Assembly: GCA_963761975.1 (NCBI GenBank)
Contig: CAVXIR010000004.1
Location: forward strand, 124,001-188,000
DNA from: JAMQPK01 sp963761975
Lineage (GTDB): Bacteria > Acidobacteriota > Vicinamibacteria > Vicinamibacterales > JAMQPK01
DNA length: 64,000 bases
Reading direction: 5' to 3'
In this document: piece by piece, positions 41,863 through 48,466 of the stretch
Layout: the number at the start of each line of letters is the position of its first letter
How positions within the stretch are numbered: the first letter of the stretch is position 1
The notes under the pieces: model-generated
What the model saw: only the letters and a program-made list of their open reading frames with translations
Databases searched by the model: none
What the model was told of the DNA's origin: nothing
Made by a program: the position numbers and the translations under genes

Positions 41863-42750
41863 GCGACCGTCGCGCTCGACGGGCTCGAACCCGGCAGCCT
41901 GAATGCTCCGGCGGATTTCCTCGAGCGGCGATCGCCTTCGTCCCTGCGACAGATCGTCTCCCGCAGCGACTGAATCGAGGTCGTCGGCGCCGAACGTCAG
42001 CGCGACCTGTGCGAGCTTCGGGCCGTACAATGCCCAGTCGACCTGAATCGTGTCGACGTTGTCAGCCAACACGCGCGAAATGGCAACGCGCTTCACATCT
42101 TCGTATCCGGTCGTCGGCTGGGTTGCGTCAATCTTGCGGGACAGCGGCGCGAACGCGCGTATCGTTCCGAGCTTTGTCTGCAGGGCCGCCACGTCGCGGC
42201 ATACGGCGGTCCATTCACGTTCTGGTGTTTCGTTAACCGACAGCCGCGCCAACTGCAGGCCGGCATCGGTTAGTGCCTCGAGCATGCGCTCAGGATCGAC
42301 GAGGCGATCGATTGGTGCCTGCGTCACCATCTCGAGGCCCTCCTTCTTCAGCGCAGCGAGCACGACCGGTAGACCTTCCGGAAGCTTGCTGAGTTCGTAC
42401 AGGCAGAATGCCGAAAGCGGCGTCATGCCGGCCAAGTCGCGTGCCTTGGCGACGACCTCAACACACACATCGAGCGTGTCAGGTGTTTCAAAGATCCGGA
42501 TTTCGCCTGTCGAGTACGCGGTCGGGGCGGGGTTTCCGGGATCCTCCACGAACACCCCTCCCGGCCCCGTCTTCAGGTCAGCGACTCGCACGTACGTCAC
42601 ATCGGTCCCGTGCAATTTGCGGCGCACGATGCTCGCAAGCATGCCGAGCATGATGATGTCGCGGCTCGAACCGAGCGCGGCCATATCTTCATCGGCCAGG
42701 CGCTCACCTGCTTCGACTTTGGCGGAGAGGTCGTCGAGCGAGGCAGCCAC
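41824..42750 (-). CDS. MqnE/MqnC/CofH-like protein lacking the radical-SAM cysteines
   Basis: The 308-residue product resembles aminodeoxyfutalosine synthase and relatives along its length. The N-terminal VEAGERLADEDMAALG and VRRKLHGTDVTYVRV match the family, and the C-terminal RVLADNVDTIQVDWALYGPK, VALTFGADDLDS and AAGFEPVERDGRF are the usual C-terminal landmarks. Where the family has CxxxCxxC, just after the VNR-type strand, this protein reads VADLKTGPGG. Its only cysteines are scattered, so it cannot bind the 4Fe-4S cluster in the normal way. GTG at 42750 overlaps the ubiD stop (TAGTG). It sits where mqnE is expected. Role unknown: scaffold, regulator, or a new chemistry. Confidence 0.8.
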   Translation of the reverse strand: MAASLDDLSAKVEAGERLADEDMAALGSSRDIIMLGMLASIVRRKLHGTDVTYVRVADLKTGPGGVFVEDPGNPAPTAYSTGEIRIFETPDTLDVCVEVVAKARDLAGMTPLSAFCLYELSKLPEGLPVVLAALKKEGLEMVTQAPIDRLVDPERMLEALTDAGLQLARLSVNETPEREWTAVCRDVAALQTKLGTIRAFAPLSRKIDATQPTTGYEDVKRVAISRVLADNVDTIQVDWALYGPKLAQVALTFGADDLDSVAAGDDLSQGRRRSPLEEIRRSIQAAGFEPVERDGRFVHRRSSIGDRR

Positions 42751-44198
42751 TATTGTCCCTTCGCGATGGACTTCAACAGGTCCGCGGCCTTCCGGCTGGC
42801 GGCCTCGGTCGTCTTCAGGCGCGTCGGCCATTCACGCGTAAAGCCTTCGCCCGGCCATTTTCGTGTCGCATCGATGCCCATCTTGCTGCCGAACGCCGGA
42901 AGGCTCGAGGCGTTCTCGAGATCGTCCATCGGACCGACCGTGAACTGGATGTCGCGCTGCGGATCGACATGCGTGCCGGCGATCCACGCGACCTCACTCA
43001 CATTCTGCACGTCGACGTCCTTGTCGACGACGATGATCGTCTTCGAGAACATCAACTGACCGAGACCCCAGAACGCGTTCATGATCTTCCGGGCGTGGCC
43101 GGGATAGCGCTTATCAATCGAGACCAGCACGATGTTGTGGAAGATGCCTTCCGCCGGGAAGTGCATGTCCACGATCTCGGGCACTGTCTTGCGAATCATT
43201 GGCAGGAAGATGCGCTCGCTCGCCTTTCCGAGATAGACATCCTCTTGCGGCGGAATGCCCACGACGGTCGTCAGGTAGGTCGGTTTCTTACGCATCGTGA
43301 TGCACGTCAGATGGAACACCGGGAAATCATCGGCGAGCGAGTAGAACCCGGTGTGATCGCCGAACGGCCCTTCACGCCGCCGCTCTCCCGGCTCGACGTA
43401 CCCCTCGAGCACGATGTGCGCGCTGGCCGGCACCTCGAGATCGACGGTGACACCTTTGACCAGCTCGATGCGCCGGCGGCCGAGAAAGCCTGCAAGGAGG
43501 AGCTCGTCGAGCCCTTCGGGCATCGGCGCTGTCGCCGCATAGGCGAGGATCGGCTCGGGACTCAGCGCCACCGCCACCTCGAGACGCTTGCCCATCCGCT
43601 CGGCAACCCGGTGGTGCTGCGCACCGCCTTTGTGTCGCTGCCAATGCATGCCGGTGGTGCGGCCGTCGAAGACCTGCATCCGGTAGGTGCCGATGTTCCG
43701 CACACCGGTCTCCGGATCCTTGGTGATGACGAGCGGCAGCGTGATATAGCGTCCACCATCGTCGGGCCACGTCTTCAGAATCGGCAGCGCGTCGAGGGAG
43801 CCGTCACGCTTGATGACTTCCTGGCAGGGCGCATCCTTGACCGTCTTCGGCATGAGATCGCGCAGCCGGTCGAGCATGGGAAGCATCTTGAACGCGTCGA
43901 GCATGCCCGAGGGCATCTTCGGCGTCATCATTTCGTCGATATCGCGGGCAATCGCATCGAGCGAGCTCGCTCCAAGAGCCAGGCACATCCGCTGTGTGGA
44001 TCCAAAGAGGTTGGTCGCCACGGGCATGTCGAAGCCGGCAGGACGCTCGAACAGCAGCCCGGGGCCTCCACCCGGAAGCTTGCATACGCGGTCGGTCACT
44101 GCCGCGATTTCCAGATCTGGACTGATGCTCTCGCGGATGCGAGAAAGCAGGCCGCGTTTGTCGAGGTCAGCGATGAAATCGTTGATGTCGAAATACAT
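42750..44198 (-). CDS. UbiD-family decarboxylase (candidate menaquinone-pathway carboxylyase)
   Basis: Prenylated-FMN-dependent decarboxylase of 482 residues: KDAPCQEVIKRDGSLDALP, the PLVITKDPETGVRNIGTYRMQ block, EGPFGDHTGFYSLADDFPVFH (catalytic region) and DVDVQNVSEVAWI near the C-terminus. In futalosine organisms a UbiD relative (MqnL) decarboxylates the naphthoate intermediate; the position in front of the mqnE-like and mqnA genes favours that role. The UbiX partner that makes the cofactor is not in the window. Confidence 0.9.
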   Translation of the reverse strand: MYFDINDFIADLDKRGLLSRIRESISPDLEIAAVTDRVCKLPGGGPGLLFERPAGFDMPVATNLFGSTQRMCLALGASSLDAIARDIDEMMTPKMPSGMLDAFKMLPMLDRLRDLMPKTVKDAPCQEVIKRDGSLDALPILKTWPDDGGRYITLPLVITKDPETGVRNIGTYRMQVFDGRTTGMHWQRHKGGAQHHRVAERMGKRLEVAVALSPEPILAYAATAPMPEGLDELLLAGFLGRRRIELVKGVTVDLEVPASAHIVLEGYVEPGERRREGPFGDHTGFYSLADDFPVFHLTCITMRKKPTYLTTVVGIPPQEDVYLGKASERIFLPMIRKTVPEIVDMHFPAEGIFHNIVLVSIDKRYPGHARKIMNAFWGLGQLMFSKTIIVVDKDVDVQNVSEVAWIAGTHVDPQRDIQFTVGPMDDLENASSLPAFGSKMGIDATRKWPGEGFTREWPTRLKTTEAASRKAADLLKSIAKGQ

Positions 44199-44204
44199 GT
44201 AACT

Positions 44205-44345
44205 TTTGATCTCAGAGATCTAGGGATCTAGTGATCTTGGAACTGTCGACCCTTCGATCTCCAGATCCATCGATCTCTCGATCCGTAGATCCGTAGATCC
44301 CTAGATCCGCAGATCCCGAGATCTCTAGATCTCCCGATCTCTGTC
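44205..44345. repeat. GATC-dense AGATCC/GATCT word array
   Basis: About 15 GATC sites in 140 bases, built of imperfect AGATCT/AGATCC/CGATCT words. It fills the ubiD-oxidoreductase gap and enters the 3' end of the oxidoreductase gene, encoding its last residues (DRDREI). Confidence 0.9.
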
Positions 44346-45263
44346 CATCTCGTCCGTAATTCTCTGCGCTAACTCTATCGCGCGCAAACCGTCGGCGCCG
44401 GTTACACCTGGCGCGCGCTTTTCGCGAACGGCCATCACGAAATCAGCCAGCTCGCGCTTGAGCGGTTCTTCCTGCGCCACGTCGAGCTTCCCGCCGTCGA
44501 TGGCCGGCATCGAGCCGTTGCCCTTGACGAGCCGCCAGCGCTCCACTTCCTGCGCCGCGTAGTCGACCGAGAGATAGGCGTCGCGCTGGAAGATCCTGAT
44601 CTTGCGGATGCGATCTTTACTGATACGGCTCGCGGTGATGTTCGCGATGCAGCCGGAGGCAAACCTCAGCCGGGCATTGGCAATGTCCGGCTTCGGCGTC
44701 AGCACCGCAACACCGACGGCTTCAACAGCCACGACTTCGGACGGCACGATCGACAACACGACATCGAGATCGTGAATCATCAAATCGAAGACGACGTCGA
44801 TGTCGAGGCTGCGGTCCGGAAACGTCCCGAGCCGGTGCACCTCGATGAATCGCGGGTGATCCAGCAGGGGCAGAACCGCCGCGACGGCCGGGTTGTAGCG
44901 CTCGGTGTGGCCGACGCCGAACACAGCGCCCGAGGCCGCCGCCACGTCTATCATCCGGCGTGCTTCGCCGGCATCCCTGGCGAGCGGCTTCTCGACCAGC
45001 ACGGCCGTCCCGCGCTGCAGGAACGGGAGCGCCACGCCCAGATGCGACTCGGTCGGAACGGCAATGGTGACCGCATCGACCCGTTCGAGCATGTCTTCGG
45101 CGTTCGTCACCCAAGGTACATTGACGAGGCCGCCAATCTCTCGCGCACGCGCTTCTTTGATATCGACGACGGCCACGAGCTCGACACCGGCGAGCGTCGA
45201 AAGAATCCGCGCATGGTGTCGGCCTAAGGCTCCGACGCCGATAACCGCCACTCGAATGCCCAT
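44325..45263 (-). CDS. Gfo/Idh/MocA-family NAD(P)-dependent oxidoreductase
   Basis: A 312-residue sugar-type dehydrogenase: the Rossmann loop VIGVGALGRHHARIL at residues 7-21, EKPLARDAGEARRM (E91-K92-P93, the typical catalytic Lys block) and GVGHTERYNPA. Such a gene often follows lpxI in LPS clusters, so a nucleotide-sugar substrate is plausible; it could be a UDP-GlcNAc 3-dehydrogenase (GnnA-like), but no GnnB transaminase is beside it. The last codons are supplied by the GATC word array. Confidence 0.82.
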   Translation of the reverse strand: MGIRVAVIGVGALGRHHARILSTLAGVELVAVVDIKEARAREIGGLVNVPWVTNAEDMLERVDAVTIAVPTESHLGVALPFLQRGTAVLVEKPLARDAGEARRMIDVAAASGAVFGVGHTERYNPAVAAVLPLLDHPRFIEVHRLGTFPDRSLDIDVVFDLMIHDLDVVLSIVPSEVVAVEAVGVAVLTPKPDIANARLRFASGCIANITASRISKDRIRKIRIFQRDAYLSVDYAAQEVERWRLVKGNGSMPAIDGGKLDVAQEEPLKRELADFVMAVREKRAPGVTGADGLRAIELAQRITDEMDRDREI

Positions 45264-45269
45264 TGTCTT

Positions 45270-45352
45270 CTATGTCTCAACGCAAAGGCGCAAAGCCGCA
45301 GAGCTATTTTTCAAAGACTTGTCTTTGCGTCTTCGCGTCTTGGCGTTGAGAT
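45270..45352. repeat. CAACGCAAAGGCGC array with inverted ends
   Basis: TCTCAACGC (from 45275) pairs with GCGTTGAGA (45343-45351), with GCAAAG/CTTTGCG words between. Same family as 19333-19425. It lies between lpxI and the oxidoreductase gene. Confidence 0.8.
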
Positions 45353-45353
45353 A

Positions 45354-46175
45354 TCAAGATGTTTCCCGGCCCACAATGGCAATGCCGGCCTCGTTCGCGC
45401 TCTTCAGCATGTCGTCGCGCTCGAACATGAGCGTCCTGCCGGCATCGATAGACAATGCCGACGCGCCCGCGATGCGCATCGCCTGAACCGTCGCCAGCCC
45501 GACGACCGGCACGTCGAACCGCATATCCTGCTTCGGCTTGGCGACCTTCACGATGCGCGCGCCCGGTCCGGCAAGGTGTCCTGCTCGCGCGATGACTTCG
45601 TCAGTGCCTTCCATCGCCTCGACGGCGACAACCGCACAATGCTTGACCGCAATCACCTGTCCGATGTCCAGCCCGGCAATCGCATCGGCCATCCCGTAAC
45701 CGAACTCGAAGTCCTTTCGCTCCTCTTCGCTCGGCGCGCGGCTGGTCATCACGCCCACGGTCGCCAGCATCGGCTTCAGCAGCGACGTCGAGTCGATGAG
45801 CTCAATGCCCTCGTCTTTCAACACCGATGCAACGGCGCCAATCAGCCCATCAGTGTTCCGGAATGCGAGCTTCATCAGCACCGATCGGAATTTCGCGTCC
45901 GGGATGATGCCGCCGGCGAAAATCTTCGTGTGCTTCACCTGGCCGGCCATCACGGCGTGGCTGACACCAGCATCCTTGAGCAGCGAGATGCACTTGCCGA
46001 GCTCGCCGAGCGAAATCCAGTGAATGCTCGCGCGCGCTTTCGAGGCGGCGTCGCTGAGATCGGTGAATGTTTCTTCTTTAGCGGCGATGACGGTGACGTC
46101 GTGTCCCATCGAGCGCGCCGCGTCCAGCACCAGAAACGGGAATCGGCCGTTCCCGGCAATGAGGCCTAAGCGCAT
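45354..46175 (-). CDS. lpxI: UDP-2,3-diacylglucosamine diphosphatase LpxI
   Basis: Makes lipid X from UDP-2,3-diacylglucosamine in lipid A synthesis, replacing LpxH in many lineages. The 273-residue protein starts MRLGLIAGNGRFPFLV, typical for LpxI, and contains MAGQVKHTKIF, RAPSEEERKDFEFGYGMAD and the C-terminal FDVPVVGLATVQAMRIAGA. A longer start at 46217 would only translate the word array (MDDGRSTIDDGRST). It lies downstream of fabZ-lpxA. Confidence 0.92.
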   Translation of the reverse strand: MRLGLIAGNGRFPFLVLDAARSMGHDVTVIAAKEETFTDLSDAASKARASIHWISLGELGKCISLLKDAGVSHAVMAGQVKHTKIFAGGIIPDAKFRSVLMKLAFRNTDGLIGAVASVLKDEGIELIDSTSLLKPMLATVGVMTSRAPSEEERKDFEFGYGMADAIAGLDIGQVIAVKHCAVVAVEAMEGTDEVIARAGHLAGPGARIVKVAKPKQDMRFDVPVVGLATVQAMRIAGASALSIDAGRTLMFERDDMLKSANEAGIAIVGRETS

Positions 46176-46292
46176 CGTCGATCGTCCATCGTCGATCGTC
46201 GATCGTCCATCGTCCATCGTCCATCGTCTGGTGGCGTCGATCGACGATCGATGACGGACGATCGACGATGGACGATCGACGATCGACGATCA
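46176..46292. repeat. GATC-rich inverted CGATCGTCC array
   Basis: CGATCGTCCATCGTC words on the left and GACGATCGACGATGG words on the right form an imperfect hairpin in the fabZ-lpxA/lpxI gap. About nine GATC sites. Same lexicon as 41785-41862. Confidence 0.85.
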
Positions 46293-47546
46293 CTCATCCG
46301 CCACCATCTCCTCCGCCCGCCGCGTCGGCCGGCGAAGCAGCGCGCCGCGTTGCGAGCTGCGGATGAAATCGACGAGATATTGCACCTCTGGGCACGCGAG
46401 CGTGGAATCCTGCTCGATCTTGTTGAGCGCGCGAGTCGTATTGAGCCGCGATGTCAACAGGTAGCGATAGGCGCGCTTCAGCTTGCCGATGACGTCGGGC
46501 GTGAAACCGCGGCGCATCAGGCCGATCGTATTGAGACCGTAGATGCGGGCGCGGTTACCGACGGTCTTCGCATAGGGCAGTGCGTCCCTGGTGACGACCG
46601 AGTAGCCGCCGATGAACGCGTGACGTCCGATGCGGCAGAACTGATGCACTCCGGAGCCAGCGCTGATCGTGGCAAAGTCGTCGACGAACACATGGCCGCC
46701 GAGCGTGGCGTTGTTGCCGAAGATTGTGTCGTTGCCGATCTGACAATCATGTGCCACGTGCGCGTAAGCCATGAACACATTGCGGTCGCCGATTGTTGTC
46801 GTGCCTCCGCCGCCTTGCGTGCCGCGATGAATAGTGACGAATTCGCGGAAGATGTTCCGCTCGCCGATCTTCAGGTAGGTCTCTTCGCCCTTGAACTTGA
46901 GGTCCTGCGGGATGAGTCCGATTGAGGCAAACGGGAAGATTTCGGTCCCGTCGCCGATCTCCGTGAACCCGTCAACCACCGCCGAAGCGCCGATGTGGCA
47001 ACGCCTGCCGAGCTTCACGTGCTCGCCCACCACTGCGTTGGCACCGACGATGGTGCCGGCGCCAATCTGCGCCCCTGTCATCACGACCGCGGTCGGGTGA
47101 ATGCGAACGCCGTCGGGCATGACCGCGAGCAGCAGATCGGCCTCGGCCACGATCTGATCGCCGACATAGGCGATCGCGCGCGCCTTTGCGAGCGATGTGC
47201 GGGCGCGGCCGAGCGTCACTTCGAGCCGCAACTGATCTCCCGGCACGACCTGTCTGCGAAACTTCGCATCATCGACGCCGTGCAGATACACGCGCGACAT
47301 CGGCATGGGTCCCTCGCGCTCGAGCACGAGCGCCGCGGCCACCTGCGTCAGCGTCTCGAGCATGAGGACGCCGGGCATCAACGGCACCCCCGGAAAATGA
47401 CCCTGGAAGAAGTCTTCGTTGATCGTGACGTTCTTATGGGCAACCAGCCGGCGTCCGGGCTCGTGCTCGGTGATGGCGTCCACGAGCACCGAGGGATGGC
47501 GATAGCAAAGACGGTCGAGGAGGGCAGGGATGTCGAGTGTGGACAC
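46290..47546 (-). CDS. lpxA: FabZ-LpxA fusion: 3-hydroxyacyl-ACP dehydratase plus UDP-GlcNAc acyltransferase
   Basis: A 418-residue two-domain enzyme. Residues 1-145 are a hotdog dehydratase with catalytic H50 and E64 in GHFPGVPLMPGVLMLE. Residues 149-400 are a left-handed hexapeptide-repeat acyltransferase with AYAHVAHDC (catalytic H266), IYGLNTIGLMRRGF and the C-terminal helices. FabZ and LpxA both act on 3-hydroxyacyl-ACP, so the fusion joins the two fates of one substrate. The frame is clean across the junction. The start is GTG at 47546; TATCCT (47559-47554) lies seven bases upstream. Confidence 0.92.
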   Translation of the reverse strand: MSTLDIPALLDRLCYRHPSVLVDAITEHEPGRRLVAHKNVTINEDFFQGHFPGVPLMPGVLMLETLTQVAAALVLEREGPMPMSRVYLHGVDDAKFRRQVVPGDQLRLEVTLGRARTSLAKARAIAYVGDQIVAEADLLLAVMPDGVRIHPTAVVMTGAQIGAGTIVGANAVVGEHVKLGRRCHIGASAVVDGFTEIGDGTEIFPFASIGLIPQDLKFKGEETYLKIGERNIFREFVTIHRGTQGGGGTTTIGDRNVFMAYAHVAHDCQIGNDTIFGNNATLGGHVFVDDFATISAGSGVHQFCRIGRHAFIGGYSVVTRDALPYAKTVGNRARIYGLNTIGLMRRGFTPDVIGKLKRAYRYLLTSRLNTTRALNKIEQDSTLACPEVQYLVDFIRSSQRGALLRRPTRRAEEMVADE

Positions 47547-47553
47547 TGTGGAA

Positions 47554-47559
47554 AGGATA
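47554..47559 (-). promoter_or_regulatory. -10 box seven bases before the fabZ-lpxA GTG
   Basis: TATCCT on the minus strand with a 7-base gap to the GTG. It fits the leaderless pattern seen for several genes here. Confidence 0.4.
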
Positions 47560-47575
47560 CTCGAAACCTTAGGGC

Positions 47576-47662
47576 AGATGGCTGATGGCAGATGGCATAG
47601 GCAGATGGCAGACGGCAGTCAAAAGAGCTCTTTCCGCCATTTGCCATCTGCCCTGACGGGTT
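47576..47662. repeat. GGCAGATGGC / GCCATCTGCC inverted array
   Basis: Four GGCAGATGGC-like words face GCCATTTGCCATCTGCC across about 15 bases in the skp/fabZ-lpxA gap. Same lexicon as 55203-55279. Confidence 0.8.
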
Positions 47663-47691
47663 AAGCGCCTACGCCTGACGGTCGAAGGCGG

Positions 47692-48411
47692 CTACGGCTT
47701 CGCCGGTGGCGGCGTCGTCGGTTTCTGAGTCGCAGGCGGCGTGGCTGGAGGCGTGGCCGCGGGCGGCGGCGGCATCGTCGGCTTCGCCGTACCAGGCGGC
47801 GCCGGCTTGGCAGCCGGAGGCGCTGTAGGCTTGGCAGCCGTCGAATACTTCCCCGAGTCGAACCGCTTGATCACTTCGCCCGTGATGTCGAGCGACGGAT
47901 CGACGTAGATGGCGCCAGCGTCGCCGGCGCTGAAGAGCAATCCGATGGCCAGCTCTTTGACGAGCGCGTCGACAACGGGGCGCAGCTTCTCCTGGAACTC
48001 ACCCTGCAGCTCCTGCTGCAACCCCTGGACTTCGGCGTTGGCGTCTTCCTGGAACCGGTCGATTTCGACTGTCAGGCGATCGATTTCGCGCTGCGTCTGC
48101 GCCCGGGCCGCCTCGTTCAGCACCGCCCCGCCCTGCTTGAGCTTCTCCTGATTGGTCTGCAGCGACTTGGTCTTCTCGGCGAGCTCAGCGGTCTTCTTCT
48201 TGGTCAGCTCCTGCACCTTCCCGCTGGCCACCTTCCCCTCGGTGGACTCGGCAGCAATCCGCTGCAGATCGAGGAAAGCCATTCTCAAGGGCGCCTGTGG
48301 CGTTTGCGGCGGCGGTACGGCCGTCGCCGGAGGCGGCGCCGGAGTTTGCGCAAAAGCCGTGGCGCTGAAGATCAACACGCTGCACGCCGCCGCGAGAGAG
48401 AATCTCGTCAT
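47692..48411 (-). CDS. skp: OmpH/Skp-family periplasmic chaperone
   Basis: Periplasmic holdase for outer-membrane proteins. In 239 residues it shows a signal peptide (cleavage after ATAFA), a core starting LRMAFLDLQRIAAES, a long Lys/Glu/Gln-rich coiled-coil region (KKKTAELAEKTKSLQTNQEK and following) and a final Pro/Ala/Thr-rich tail of about 50 residues, longer than in E. coli Skp. The bamA-skp order matches the conserved envelope cluster; lpxD, usual next in line, is missing and fabZ-lpxA follows. Confidence 0.9.
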   Translation of the reverse strand: MTRFSLAAACSVLIFSATAFAQTPAPPPATAVPPPQTPQAPLRMAFLDLQRIAAESTEGKVASGKVQELTKKKTAELAEKTKSLQTNQEKLKQGGAVLNEAARAQTQREIDRLTVEIDRFQEDANAEVQGLQQELQGEFQEKLRPVVDALVKELAIGLLFSAGDAGAIYVDPSLDITGEVIKRFDSGKYSTAAKPTAPPAAKPAPPGTAKPTMPPPPAATPPATPPATQKPTTPPPAKP

Positions 48412-48466
48412 CTGAAACGAACCTCACTTAGCGGTCCCGTGCGCCCTTCGTGCACGAGGCCTCCGG

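Noticed and set aside
42753..44231. A 492-codon open frame antisense to ubiD
   Set aside because: Coding shadow. The sense strand encodes a full UbiD-family protein with all motifs.
44325..45263. Firm assignment of the oxidoreductase as GnnA
   Set aside because: The fold and lpx context fit, but the partner transaminase gene gnnB is not adjacent, so only a family-level call is safe.
44205..46292. Word arrays considered as CRISPR
   Set aside because: Repeats are 5-9 bases, imperfect and contiguous, with no constant repeat of 24-40 bases, no spacers and no cas genes.
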